DNA of 64,000 nucleotides from DASQBT01 sp963746955. Its GTDB lineage: Bacteria > Pseudomonadota > Gammaproteobacteria > Burkholderiales > Thiobacillaceae. The notes under the pieces were generated by a model that did not search any database, was not told where the DNA came from, and saw nothing but the letters and a program-made list of their open reading frames with translations. Below are positions 16,735 to 25,520 of this stretch, piece by piece (position 1 is the stretch's first letter; each line of letters begins with the position of its first letter). The stretch is taken from NCBI GenBank assembly GCA_963746955.1, contig CAVVDR010000007.1:1-64000 (forward strand). Direction: 5' to 3'. Position numbers and translations under genes: made by a program.

Positions 16735-18159
16735 ATGAGCCTGTCGCTTCTGTCCAAGCGCGAGCCGCTGCTGGTGTTGGGCGCCGGCGAAGCGGGCGAG
16801 GGTCTGGTGCGCGAACTGGCCAGGAGTCGGGAATGGCGGGTGGTCGGCTTGCTCGACGATGCGCCGGAGAAGCAGGGCCATGACATCCATGGCTTCCCCA
16901 TACTGGGGCCGATCGATTCGGTAGGTCGGCATGCGCAGGCCCTGGGTGTGACCCACGTCGTGATCGCCATGCCGGGTGCGGCCCATACCGTACGCAAACG
17001 CGCAGTCGAATACTGCAGCGCGGCCGGCCTGAGTGTTCTGACGGTGCCGGCCATCGCTGATTTGATGAGCGGCCGGGTCAGCGTGTCCAGCCTGCGCAAG
17101 ATCGAGCTGGATGACCTGCTGGGCCGCGACCCGGTGAAGCTCGACGAATCAGGCCTGACCCAGCTGATCCGCGGCCAGACGGTTCTGGTTACCGGTGCGG
17201 GGGGTTCCATCGGCTCCGAGCTTGCGCGCCAGCTCGCCCGCTTTGCGCCCGCCCGCCTGGTGCTGCTGGATCACAGCGAGTTTGCGTTGTACCAGAGCGA
17301 GCAGGAGTTCTCGCGCAGCCACCCGGAAATCGATTGCCGCTTCGTCATCGTCGATGTGAAGGAAGCCCGGCTGGTCGAGCAAATCATGCAGACCTACCGG
17401 CCGACGATGGTTTTTCATGCGGCCGCCTACAAGCACGTTCCGCTTATGGAACGCGGCAATGCCTGGCAGGCCGCGCGCAACAACATCATGGGAACGCTGA
17501 CCACCGCGCGCGCCGCACAGGCACAATGGGTGCGCAAGTTTGTCATGGTCTCGACCGACAAGGCGGTCAACCCGACCAATGTCATGGGCGCGACCAAGCG
17601 GGTCGCAGAGCAGGTGTGTCAGGCGCTGCAGAACGGCGCCACGCAATTCGTCTCGGTGCGATTCGGCAACGTACTGGGATCATCCGGCAGCGTGATTCCC
17701 AAATTCCAGCAGCAGATCGCCGCAGGCGGGCCGCTGACCATCGCCCACCCCGACATCACGCGCTTCTTCATGTCCATTCCCGAAGCCTGTCAACTGGTGC
17801 TGCAAGCCGGGTTGATGGGAAAAGGCGGCGAGATCTTCGTGCTCGACATGGGCGAACCGGTGAAGATTTCCGATCTCGCCCGTCAGATGATCAGGCTTTC
17901 GGGCCATGCCGAAGGTGACATTAAGATCGAGTACACGGGCCTGCGGCCGGGCGAGAAGCTGTATGATGAACGGCTGACAAACGAGGAATCGACACTGTCC
18001 ACGCCTCACCCCAAGTTGCGCGTGGCGCAGGCGCGGGAAGCCAGGAGCAAGTTGATGGATGAACTGGAAGCCTGGTTCGGCACCGGCGAGCCCGAACCCG
18101 AACAAGTCGTCAAGGCAGCGCTCAAGCACTGGGTGCCGGAGTATCAATCGCCGGTGTAG
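16735..18159 (+). CDS. CapD/WbpM/PglF-like UDP-sugar 4,6-dehydratase, lacking the N-terminal membrane region
   Basis: The 474-residue product has a CoA-binding-like domain (about 10-130, LLVLGAGEAGEGLVREL). A short-chain dehydrogenase domain follows, with NAD motif VTGAGGSIGSEL (152-163), VSTDKAVNPTNVMGATKR (272-289) and the C-terminal RPGEKLYDERLTNEES. Full CapD/WbpM proteins have about 130 more residues with four membrane helices. Here similarity starts abruptly at about 16690 (GGRLAYRGWKEHR), so the gene is 5'-truncated. ATG 16735 has AAGGA about 8 nt upstream; GTG 16636, preceded by GAGGAGG, is an alternative that would add junk residues. A soluble form may still be active, since truncated homologues such as FlaA1/PseB exist. 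Confidence 0.75.
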   Translation: MSLSLLSKREPLLVLGAGEAGEGLVRELARSREWRVVGLLDDAPEKQGHDIHGFPILGPIDSVGRHAQALGVTHVVIAMPGAAHTVRKRAVEYCSAAGLSVLTVPAIADLMSGRVSVSSLRKIELDDLLGRDPVKLDESGLTQLIRGQTVLVTGAGGSIGSELARQLARFAPARLVLLDHSEFALYQSEQEFSRSHPEIDCRFVIVDVKEARLVEQIMQTYRPTMVFHAAAYKHVPLMERGNAWQAARNNIMGTLTTARAAQAQWVRKFVMVSTDKAVNPTNVMGATKRVAEQVCQALQNGATQFVSVRFGNVLGSSGSVIPKFQQQIAAGGPLTIAHPDITRFFMSIPEACQLVLQAGLMGKGGEIFVLDMGEPVKISDLARQMIRLSGHAEGDIKIEYTGLRPGEKLYDERLTNEESTLSTPHPKLRVAQAREARSKLMDELEAWFGTGEPEPEQVVKAALKHWVPEYQSPV

Positions 18160-18233
18160 AATTGTCGCAACGTGGCCGCAAGCAATGCGGCCCACACCAC
18201 CATTAACCGCCACAGGCCGTTCTCACTAACTCC

Positions 18234-19109
18234 ATGAGCCAACCCTGCGTGATTGCACGGCTCGCCGGCGGTCTGGGAAACCAATTGTTCATGTATGCCT
18301 TCAACAAGGCGATGGCCGAGAGGAATAAGGTCCCGCTCAAGCTGGACGTGAGGGGTGGTTTCATGAAAGACCCCACCTACCAGCGCACCCACTTGCTTGA
18401 CCAGATCCTTGAGCCGGCGTTGCCGGCCAGCCCATGGGAAAGCCGCCTGTTTCCATTTGGCAAGACCTTCCGCAGACTGGATCGCAAGCTCAATGCGCTG
18501 CTGCCCCTGGAGCGGCGTTACTACGTTCAAGAACGGACCATGAGCTTTGATCCCGAGATCAGGAACCTGAAAATCGTTCGCCCCACCGTCTTCAACGGCT
18601 ACTGGCAGGCGCCCCAATATTTCGATGACCTCGACCCGGGCATGTCCAGCCTGCTCCATTTCCCCGAAAGCCTCACCGCCCCGCTAAACGAGGAACTGGC
18701 AAAGATCCGCTCAGAGAACGCCGTCTGCCTTGCCATCCGGCGCTACGAGGAAGTCCCCAGGCCCAGGCACCACATCCTGCAACTGGACTATTTCCAGAAC
18801 GCCATGGCGCGCATCGAACAGCTTGTCGATGCGCCACACTACTTCGTTTTCGCCCAGAACATGGAATGGGCCAGGAACAATATCAAGAGCCGCCATCCCG
18901 TGACCTTTGCCCGCGAAAAAGACCTGCATAGCGGCGCGATCCAGGACCTGTATCTGATGACCCAGTGCCGGCATTACATCCTGTCCAACAGCTCACTGCA
19001 CTGGTGGGCAGCCTGGCTCAATCCGTCGCCTGATAAAATTGTCATTGCCCCTGAGAAGGGTTGGCCAAACCTGGATATGCTGCCTGAAGCTTGGATTAGG
19101 CATATCTGA
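18234..19109 (+). CDS. Alpha-1,2-fucosyltransferase-like glycosyltransferase (GT11)
   Basis: The 291-residue protein starts with RLAGGLGNQLFMYAFNKAMA, the GT11 opening motif. It has a motif I related to HxRRxD (CLAIRRYEEV, with the usual His and Asp not conserved) and ends with ILSNSSLHWWAAWL, the GT11 motif III. GT11 enzymes transfer fucose or related sugars from GDP donors onto glycans in the cytoplasm. No GDP-fucose genes are visible here, and the altered motif I makes donor specificity uncertain. It lies 74 bp downstream of the capD-like gene and 73 bp before the CDP-glucose gene. Confidence 0.8.
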   Translation: MSQPCVIARLAGGLGNQLFMYAFNKAMAERNKVPLKLDVRGGFMKDPTYQRTHLLDQILEPALPASPWESRLFPFGKTFRRLDRKLNALLPLERRYYVQERTMSFDPEIRNLKIVRPTVFNGYWQAPQYFDDLDPGMSSLLHFPESLTAPLNEELAKIRSENAVCLAIRRYEEVPRPRHHILQLDYFQNAMARIEQLVDAPHYFVFAQNMEWARNNIKSRHPVTFAREKDLHSGAIQDLYLMTQCRHYILSNSSLHWWAAWLNPSPDKIVIAPEKGWPNLDMLPEAWIRHI

Positions 19110-19182
19110 ACCCTTGGAAGAGTCTCAATTAACCAGACAAACGAGGCGGTTCTGTAGACCCTAAGCCCGGAGAACGATACAT

Positions 19183-19956
19183 ATGAAGGCAGTAATTCTC
19201 GCTGGAGGTCTGGGGACTCGCATTTCCGAGGAAACCCACCTGAAGCCCAAGCCCATGATCGAGATAGGCGGCAAACCGATCCTTTGGCACATCATGAAGC
19301 TTTATTCAACCCACGGCGTCAACGAATTCGTGATCTGCTGTGGTTACAAGGGCTATGTGATAAAGGAGTATTTCGCCAACTATTTTCTCCACATGTCGGA
19401 TGTCACCTTCGACATGGAGCAGAACCGCATGGAAGTCCACCAGCACAAAGCCGAGCCCTGGCGCGTGACGCTGGTTGATACGGGAGATGAAACTCTCACC
19501 GGCGGCCGCTTGCAACGGGTAACCGAGTACATCAAGGATGAGGAAGCATTCTGCTTTACCTATGGCGACGGGGTGGCAGACCTCGATATCTCGAAGGAGA
19601 TTGCATTTCACAAACAACACGGCAAGTGGGCCACCGTTACGGCCGTGCAACCGCCCGGACGATACGGCGCGCTGCAACTTAACGGTGCCATCGTGGACGG
19701 TTTTACCGAAAAGCCCCGTGGAGACGGAGGTTTCATTAACGGCGGATTCTTCGTGCTCTCGCCCAGATGCCTTGAAGTAATCAATGACGACCAATCGAGT
19801 TGGGAAAACACCTCGCTTGCTCGCCTTGCCCAGCAAAACCAGCTAATGGCCTTTGAGCACAAGGGCTTCTGGCAGCCCATGGATACCCTGCGCGACAAGA
19901 ACATGCTCGAAGACCTTTGGGCAAGCGGCAAGGCGCCCTGGAAAGTGTGGCAATGA
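19183..19956 (+). CDS. rfbF: Glucose-1-phosphate cytidylyltransferase
   Basis: The 257-residue enzyme has the nucleotidyltransferase start MKAVILAGGLGTRISEETHL and the KPKPMIEIGGKPILWHIMK substrate motif. FCFTYGDGVADLDI (metal-binding), GFTEKPRGDGGFINGGFFVL and FWQPMDTLRDKNMLEDLW are typical of RfbF. It forms CDP-glucose from CTP and glucose-1-phosphate, the first step to CDP-linked 6-deoxy and dideoxy sugars. GGAG is 9 nt before the ATG. The stop overlaps the start of rfbG (ATGA), and five further genes follow with 4-nt overlaps, making one operon. Confidence 0.95.
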   Translation: MKAVILAGGLGTRISEETHLKPKPMIEIGGKPILWHIMKLYSTHGVNEFVICCGYKGYVIKEYFANYFLHMSDVTFDMEQNRMEVHQHKAEPWRVTLVDTGDETLTGGRLQRVTEYIKDEEAFCFTYGDGVADLDISKEIAFHKQHGKWATVTAVQPPGRYGALQLNGAIVDGFTEKPRGDGGFINGGFFVLSPRCLEVINDDQSSWENTSLARLAQQNQLMAFEHKGFWQPMDTLRDKNMLEDLWASGKAPWKVWQ

Positions 19957-21014
19957 ATCGGGAATTCTGGCGCGGCAAGCGGGTATTCCTGACCGGTCAC
20001 ACGGGCTTCAAAGGCGGCTGGCTTTCGCTCTGGCTGGCCAACATGGGTGCGGAAGTCCACGGTTATTCTCTCAGCCCGCCCACCGAGCCCAACTTCTTCA
20101 CCGTTTGCAAGCTGAGCAGTGAACTGGCCAGCAGCACCATCGCCGACATCCGCGATTCGACTAAGCTCAGACGGGCCATGCAAGCTGCGCAGCCACATGT
20201 GGTCTTCCACTTGGCCGCCCAGTCGCTGGTGCGCTATTCCTACCTTGAGCCCGTCGAGACCTATGAGGTCAATATCATGGGCACCGTCAACGTGCTGGAG
20301 GCAGTGCGCCACGCCCCTGGGGTGAAAGCTGTCGTCAATGTCACCACCGACAAGTGCTACGAAAATCGCGAATGGGTGTGGCCGTACCGAGAGAACGAAG
20401 CCATGGGCGGCTTCGATCCTTATTCCAGCAGCAAGGGCTGTTCCGAGCTGATTACCACCGCCTATCGAAATTCATTCCTGGACCACGTTGGCGTCCACCT
20501 GGCCAGTACGCGTGCCGGCAATGTCATCGGTGGCGGTGACTGGTCCGCCGACCGGCTCGTTCCGGATTTCCTGCGCGCCATCGATGCCGGACAGACACTG
20601 ATGATCCGCTCGCCTCAGGCCATCCGCCCCTGGCAACACGTTCTGGAACCCCTGTCCGGCTATCTGATGCTTGCCGAAAGGCTCTATACGCATGGTCCGG
20701 GTTTTGCGGAAGCCTGGAACTTTGGCCCGGAAGACGCGGATGCCCGCACGGTGCAGTGGATCGTCGAATTCCTGTGCAGACAGACGCCCGGCGCAACTTG
20801 GCAATGCGACACCGCACCCCTGCCGCACGAGGCCCACTCGCTTAAATTGGATAGCTCAAAGGCCAAGGCACGGCTTGGCTGGCGACCGCGCTGGCCTCTG
20901 CAGACCGCACTCGGCCATACGCGGGAATGGCACCAGGCCTGGCGGGCAAGCGCGGATATGGCCGGCCTCAGCCTGCAGCAAATTCAAGAATATGAGGCGG
21001 CCGCGTCAGCATGA
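19953..21014 (+). CDS. rfbG: CDP-glucose 4,6-dehydratase
   Basis: The 353-residue short-chain dehydrogenase has NAD motif VFLTGHTGFKGGWLSLWL (about 10-27), catalytic NVTTDKCYENREW, and YSSSKGCSELITTAYR with the YxxxK pair. GNVIGGGDWSADRLVPDFLR is diagnostic of CDP-glucose dehydratases. It produces CDP-4-keto-6-deoxyglucose. ATG 19953 overlaps the rfbF TGA; an in-frame ATG at 19917 is inside rfbF. The product feeds the epimerase, methyltransferase and aminotransferase encoded next. Confidence 0.95.
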   Translation: MNREFWRGKRVFLTGHTGFKGGWLSLWLANMGAEVHGYSLSPPTEPNFFTVCKLSSELASSTIADIRDSTKLRRAMQAAQPHVVFHLAAQSLVRYSYLEPVETYEVNIMGTVNVLEAVRHAPGVKAVVNVTTDKCYENREWVWPYRENEAMGGFDPYSSSKGCSELITTAYRNSFLDHVGVHLASTRAGNVIGGGDWSADRLVPDFLRAIDAGQTLMIRSPQAIRPWQHVLEPLSGYLMLAERLYTHGPGFAEAWNFGPEDADARTVQWIVEFLCRQTPGATWQCDTAPLPHEAHSLKLDSSKAKARLGWRPRWPLQTALGHTREWHQAWRASADMAGLSLQQIQEYEAAASA

Positions 21015-21574
21015 GTACCCGTTTCGACAGGGCTGCGACACCCATTGCCGGCTTGCAGATCCTGGAGCGCAAGCCCATCGGCGATGACCGTGGCTACCTC
21101 GAACGCCTGTTCTGCGACGACGAATTGCATGCGCTCGTTGGCGGCAGAAAGATTGTGCAGATCAACCACAGCTATACCGCCATGCGAGGCACGGTGCGCG
21201 GAATGCACTTTCAGCGACCGCCGCATGGGGAAATGAAATTTGTGAGTTGTCTGCGCGGCCAGATCTTCGATGTCGCGGTGGATGTGCGCCACGGTTCGCC
21301 GACCTTTCTGCACTGGCACGCCGAACTGCTCAGCGCCGACAACCTCAGGACATTTGTCTTGCCGGAAGGCTTCGCCCACGGGTTTCAGACCCTGACCGAC
21401 GACTGCGAATTGCTCTACTTTCACACCGCCGCCTATCAGCCTGCCGCCGAAACCGGCCTGAACCCGCAGGATCCCAGGCTTGCCATCGAGTGGCCGCTGC
21501 CTGTCGCTGGTCTCTCACCGCGCGATGCCGCGCACCCGCTGCTGGACGACAACTTCGCCGGGGTGGCGCCATGA
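21011..21574 (+). CDS. RmlC-like NDP-4-keto-6-deoxyhexose 3,5-epimerase
   Basis: The 187-residue cupin has the RmlC core: DDRGYLERLF, INHSYTAMRGTVRGMHFQRP with the catalytic His, EMKFVSCLRGQIFDVAVDVR, and FVLPEGFAHGFQTLTDDCELLYFHTAAY, where the tyrosine position follows the epimerase pattern. It would epimerise C3 and/or C5 of the CDP-4-keto-6-deoxy sugar made by RfbFG rather than a dTDP-sugar, judging from context. It overlaps its neighbours at both ends by 4 bp. Whether it acts at one or both carbons cannot be read from the sequence. Confidence 0.85.
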   Translation: MSTRFDRAATPIAGLQILERKPIGDDRGYLERLFCDDELHALVGGRKIVQINHSYTAMRGTVRGMHFQRPPHGEMKFVSCLRGQIFDVAVDVRHGSPTFLHWHAELLSADNLRTFVLPEGFAHGFQTLTDDCELLYFHTAAYQPAAETGLNPQDPRLAIEWPLPVAGLSPRDAAHPLLDDNFAGVAP

Positions 21575-22797
21575 AGTGCCGCCACTGCGGATCCGAGCTT
21601 GACCTGACCCTGGTGGACCTGGGCAGCGCACCCCCCTCCAACGCCTACCTTACCGAGCAGACCCTGCACGCTCCGGAAAAATGGTTTCCCCTGCGCGTGC
21701 TGGTTTGCGAACACTGCTGGCTGGCGCAGACCGAGGATTTTGCCCAGGTCGATGAGCTGTTCGATGCGGACTATGCTTACTTCAGCAGCTTCTCCGCCAG
21801 TTGGCTCGCGCACGCGGAGCGCTATGTCGCCGACATGGTGGCGCACTTCGATCTGACTTCCGACAGCCATGTGGTGGAAATCGCGGCCAACGACGGCTAC
21901 CTTCTACAATACGTCAAGGCACGCAACATTCCCTGCACTGGCGTGGAACCCACCGCAAGCACCGCCGCCGCGGCCCGCGCCAAGGGCATCACGATCGTGG
22001 AAGACTTCTTCGGCATCCGCTTGGCCCGGGAGTTTGTCCGCCAGTGCAAGCGGGCCGACCTCGCCGTTGCCAACAATGTGCTGGCCCACGTGCCGGACAT
22101 CAATGACTTCGTGGCCGGATTTTCCATTCTTCTGAAGCCGCAAGGCGTCGCAACGTTTGAATTTCCTCACCTGCTGAAGCTGGTCGCACAAAACCAGGTC
22201 GATACGATTTATCACGAGCACTTTTCCTACCTCTCGCTCACTACGGCCAAGCGCATCCTTGAATCCAACGGGCTCACGTTGTTTGCTGTGGAGGAGCACC
22301 CCACCCACGGCGGCAGCCTGCGCGTGTTCGCCCAGCGCAGTGACACCGGTTCGCAGCCAATCAGTGACAGCGTGGACCGGCTGCTGAATGACGAAGTGCG
22401 CGCCGGCATGCTCACTGCGCACTTTTACCGAAACTTTCAGGCGAGTGCTGACAAGGTGAAGAACGATTTTCTCGCCTTCCTGCTGGATGCGAATCGTGGC
22501 GAAAAGTCAGTCGCTGGCTATGGCGCTGCGGCGAAGGGCAACACGCTAATTAACTATGGCGGGGTCCGACCCGACCTTATCGCCTTCGTGGTGGATCGCA
22601 ACCCGGCCAAGCAGGGCAAGTTCATGCCTGGGAGCCGTATTCCCATCGTGGACGAAGATCGTCTGCGGCAGGATCAACCCGACTACGTTGTTATCCTGCC
22701 GTGGAACCTGAAGGCGGAAGTCACCAGGCAGATTGATTACGTTCGCAATTGGGGTGGCCAATTCGTGACCGCCGTGCCGCATCTGGATGTGACATGA
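21571..22797 (+). CDS. NDP-hexose C-methyltransferase (TylCIII-like, class I SAM methyltransferase)
   Basis: The 408-residue protein has an N-terminal zinc-binding domain (CRHC at residues 3-6 and CEHC near 48-51; Methyltransf_13 type). A SAM-binding domain follows, with VVEIAANDGYLLQYVKARN and GVEPTAST, then LAVANNVLAHVPDINDFV and TFEFPHLLKLV. A C-terminal domain has GYGAAAKGNTLINY. This architecture is that of sugar C-methyltransferases acting on 4-keto-6-deoxy sugars at C3, for example TylCIII-type enzymes. In this operon a 3-C-methyl branched CDP-sugar is the likely product. ATG 21571 overlaps the epimerase stop. Confidence 0.88.
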   Translation: MKCRHCGSELDLTLVDLGSAPPSNAYLTEQTLHAPEKWFPLRVLVCEHCWLAQTEDFAQVDELFDADYAYFSSFSASWLAHAERYVADMVAHFDLTSDSHVVEIAANDGYLLQYVKARNIPCTGVEPTASTAAAARAKGITIVEDFFGIRLAREFVRQCKRADLAVANNVLAHVPDINDFVAGFSILLKPQGVATFEFPHLLKLVAQNQVDTIYHEHFSYLSLTTAKRILESNGLTLFAVEEHPTHGGSLRVFAQRSDTGSQPISDSVDRLLNDEVRAGMLTAHFYRNFQASADKVKNDFLAFLLDANRGEKSVAGYGAAAKGNTLINYGGVRPDLIAFVVDRNPAKQGKFMPGSRIPIVDEDRLRQDQPDYVVILPWNLKAEVTRQIDYVRNWGGQFVTAVPHLDVT

Positions 22798-23912
22798 CGT
22801 CCCGTATCTTCTACACCAAACCGTCGATTACGGAAAAGGAAGTCAAATACGCGACGGATGCCGCCCGCTACGGTTGGGGCGAGCGCTGCTATGAGTACAT
22901 CAACCGCTTCGAGGAATTATTCAAGCAGCACCTCGGCGTGAAATATGCCGTCGCTACGTCCAGTTGCACCGGCGCGCTCCATATGGGCCTGGCCGCCCTG
23001 GGCGTCGGCCCGGGGGACGAAGTGATTCTGGCCGATACCAACTGGATCGCCAGCGCCGCGCCTATCACATATCTCGGCGCAAAGCCGGTGTTCGTCGACA
23101 TCCTGCCCGATACGTGGTGCCTTGATCCAAACCGCGTTCGGGAAGCGATTACGCCGAAAACAAAAGCCATCATCGCAGTGCATCTCTATGGAAATCTGTG
23201 CGAGATGAACGAATTAATGACCATCGGGGAACAGCACGGCATCCCCGTTATTGAGGATGCGGCGGAAGCCATCGGCTCGATTTATCACGGAAGGCATGCA
23301 GGCTCCATCGGCAGGTTCGGGACTTTTTCCTTCCACGGAAGCAAGACCATCACCACCGGCGAAGGTGGGATGTTCGTCACCAACGATGCAGATCTGTATG
23401 AGCACGTACTGACGTTGAGTAATCATGGTCGTGCCAGGGGGCAGACCCAACAGTTCTGGCCGGACATAGTGGGGTTCAAGTACAAGATGTCGAATATCCA
23501 GGCGGCGATTGGGTGTAGTCAGATGGAGCGTATTGCTGGATTGGTGGCCCGCAAGCGGGGCATTCTTGCCTACTACAGGGAAAAGGCCGGAAGCCTGCCC
23601 GGCATCAGCCTGAACCCCGAACCTGCAGGCGCCGTCATCGGTGCCTGGATGCCTTCCGCGGTGTTCGCGCCGGAGACGGGCGTCACGCGCGAAGCCTTGC
23701 AGGCGGCGTTCGCGGCTCAGAACATCGATGCCCGCGTGTTTTTCCATCCGCTCTCCAGCCTGCCGATGTTCGAACCTCAGCCGGACAACCAATGGGCTTG
23801 GGATGTTCCGCGGCGGGCGATCAATCTCCCAAGCTTCCATGAGATTACGGACGCTCAGCAGGCGCGTGTAGTTGAGGTCTTGCGGGTTTGTTCGGAAAAT
23901 GCATCGTGTTGA
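22794..23912 (+). CDS. DegT/DnrJ/EryC1/StrS-family sugar aminotransferase
   Basis: The 372-residue PLP enzyme has SSCTGALHMGLAALGVGPGD, a PVIEDAAEAIG phosphate/pyridine site and lysine K184 in SFHGSKTITTGEGGM, which forms the Schiff base. The GDEVILADTNWIASAAPI and TKAIIAVHLYGN segments resemble perosamine synthases that aminate C4 of 4-keto-6-deoxy sugars. In context it probably makes a CDP-4-amino-4,6-dideoxy sugar, possibly C-methylated. The operon lacks an RfbH/AscD-type 3-deoxygenation pair, so a 3,6-dideoxy product is less likely. It overlaps the previous gene by 4 bp. Confidence 0.88.
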   Translation: MTSRIFYTKPSITEKEVKYATDAARYGWGERCYEYINRFEELFKQHLGVKYAVATSSCTGALHMGLAALGVGPGDEVILADTNWIASAAPITYLGAKPVFVDILPDTWCLDPNRVREAITPKTKAIIAVHLYGNLCEMNELMTIGEQHGIPVIEDAAEAIGSIYHGRHAGSIGRFGTFSFHGSKTITTGEGGMFVTNDADLYEHVLTLSNHGRARGQTQQFWPDIVGFKYKMSNIQAAIGCSQMERIAGLVARKRGILAYYREKAGSLPGISLNPEPAGAVIGAWMPSAVFAPETGVTREALQAAFAAQNIDARVFFHPLSSLPMFEPQPDNQWAWDVPRRAINLPSFHEITDAQQARVVEVLRVCSENASC

Positions 23913-24676
23913 ATTTCGACGAAATAAGGAAGTACTGGGATGACCGTGCAGCAGGTGATTCCACTGTCCAGTCGACAACGCAGGACTTGTTTCTGCGCCA
24001 AATTGAATTGAGTGCTCTGATCGAACGAGTCAGCAAGTTCTCTCCGCAACGCGTTGCGGACGTCGGCAGCGGGGACGGCAGGACAACGATCGGACTTGCC
24101 CGGACCTTTGCTGCGATCCAGTTCTCGGGTTTCGATTACTCTGTCGCAATGGTTGATAACTCGAGGAAAGTCCTTGCTGCCGAGGAGCTCGCCAACGTTG
24201 GCTTCGGACAACTCGACATCTGTGATGGATTGAGCGGCTCATTCGATCTGATCTATACGACGCGTTGCCTGATAAACCTGCCTTCCTGGGAACTTCAGCA
24301 GAAAGCCATCCAGAATATCCACAAAGCGCTGAGTCCCGGCGGCATCTATGTAATGATTGAGAACTTCGTGGAAGGTCATGAGAACTTCAATCGAGTTCGG
24401 CGGCAGTTCGAACTATCGGAAATCCCAATACGTCAGCACAATTACTACTTCGAGAGGCAGCGACTGTTTGACTTCGCCAATGACATGTTCTTGGTCAGTG
24501 ACGAGGTCAATATTAGTAGCATGTATTATCTGGTCAGCCGAGTCGTCTATTCGAGAATCTGTTCGGATCAGGGTACCCAGCCAGACTACTTCGACCCACA
24601 CCATAGGTATGCAGCCGAGCTACCATTTTGCGGCGAATTTGGCCCAGTCCGATTGATTTGCTTCCAGAAGAAATGA
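23909..24676 (+). CDS. Class I SAM-dependent methyltransferase
   Basis: The roughly 255-residue product has motif I VADVGSGDGRTTIGLA, motif II FSGFDYSVAMV and motif IV FDLIYTTRCLINLPSW, followed by LSPGGIYVMIEN. These define a Rossmann-fold methyltransferase of the Methyltransf_11/25 type. The start is uncertain. TTG 23909 overlaps the aminotransferase TGA (TTGA), matching the overlaps earlier in the operon; GTG 23906 and TTG 23888 are alternatives. The substrate is probably the amino sugar or glycan made in this cluster, giving an N- or O-methyl group. Base composition starts to become more AT-rich here. Confidence 0.78.
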   Translation: MNFDEIRKYWDDRAAGDSTVQSTTQDLFLRQIELSALIERVSKFSPQRVADVGSGDGRTTIGLARTFAAIQFSGFDYSVAMVDNSRKVLAAEELANVGFGQLDICDGLSGSFDLIYTTRCLINLPSWELQQKAIQNIHKALSPGGIYVMIENFVEGHENFNRVRRQFELSEIPIRQHNYYFERQRLFDFANDMFLVSDEVNISSMYYLVSRVVYSRICSDQGTQPDYFDPHHRYAAELPFCGEFGPVRLICFQKK

Positions 24677-24686
24677 GAGCCACGCA

Positions 24687-25454
24687 ATGAATCATCAAGA
24701 GCAGGTTACCGAGAACATCAAGAGACTGGGCCTCAACACCCGGCTGCAGACCGATTCGATCGCTTGGGTGCGCGATTCGGCACGATGCAATTACTCATAC
24801 AATTTCAGCTGGATGGGACGGCCGATCATCCAGTACCCGCAGGACATCGTCGCGATCCAGGAACTCATCTGGCAAGTCAAGCCCGACTTGATCATCGAAA
24901 CCGGCATCGCCCATGGTGGTTCGCTCATCTTCAGCGCCTCAATGCTGGCTCAACTGGATATGTGCGATGCGATTGAGGCCGGTACCGGCGTCGATCCGAG
25001 GACTTCACGTCGAAAAGTGCTGGGAATAGATATCGATATTCGCGCTCATAACCGCGTGTCCATCGAGGCCCATCCAATGGCCTCGCGCATCCGGATGATC
25101 CAAGGTTCCAGTGTGGCGCCCGAGGTCATCGACCAGGTCCGACAAATCGCATCGGGATATCAGCGAGTTCTCGTCTGTCTCGACTCCAACCACACCCACG
25201 AACATGTGCTGGAAGAGTTGCGTGCCTATGCGCCACTTGTCACGCCGAACAGCTACTGCGTGGTGTTTGACACCATCATCGAGGACATGCCTGTCGGCAT
25301 GTTCCCAAACCGCTCTTGGGGACCGGGCAACAATCCCAAGACTGCCGTCCATGAGTACCTTAGGTCACATCCCGAGTTCGAGATCGACAGAAAGATCCAG
25401 CATAAGCTTCTGATTACCGTCGCGCCCGATGGATATTTGAAAAGAATCCGCTAA
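24687..25454 (+). CDS. CmcI-like (cephalosporin hydroxylase family) protein, probable sugar O-methyltransferase
   Basis: The 255-residue protein has the CmcI-family motifs YNFSWMGRPIIQYPQD, IIETGIAHGGSLIFSA (SAM site), VLGIDIDIRAHN, VCLDSNHTHEHVLEELR, SYCVVFDTIIED and GPGNNPKTAVHEYL. Despite the family name, most relatives are SAM-dependent O-methyltransferases, including rhamnosyl O-methyltransferases, so methylation of a glycan sugar is likely. Its last 327 bp are duplicated at 26516-26842. Confidence 0.82.
   Translation: MNHQEQVTENIKRLGLNTRLQTDSIAWVRDSARCNYSYNFSWMGRPIIQYPQDIVAIQELIWQVKPDLIIETGIAHGGSLIFSASMLAQLDMCDAIEAGTGVDPRTSRRKVLGIDIDIRAHNRVSIEAHPMASRIRMIQGSSVAPEVIDQVRQIASGYQRVLVCLDSNHTHEHVLEELRAYAPLVTPNSYCVVFDTIIEDMPVGMFPNRSWGPGNNPKTAVHEYLRSHPEFEIDRKIQHKLLITVAPDGYLKRIR
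25128..25454 (+). repeat. 327-bp direct repeat, copy 1 (3' part of CmcI-like gene)
   Basis: This segment matches 26516-26842 with equal length and no gaps. Identity is very high at both ends, including an uninterrupted identical block of roughly 95 bp starting at CGCTCTTGGGGACC, and lower in the middle. Both copies end with the same stop codon. Confidence 0.9.
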
Positions 25455-25520
25455 GACAAATTCATCGGGCGAACTGCAAGAACAAGTAATGAAACAACGA
25501 CCAATATTCATAGCGCCTTT

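Noticed and set aside
18174..18192. Terminator after the capD-like gene
   Set aside because: A GGCCGC/GCGGCC stem is present, but no T-run follows.
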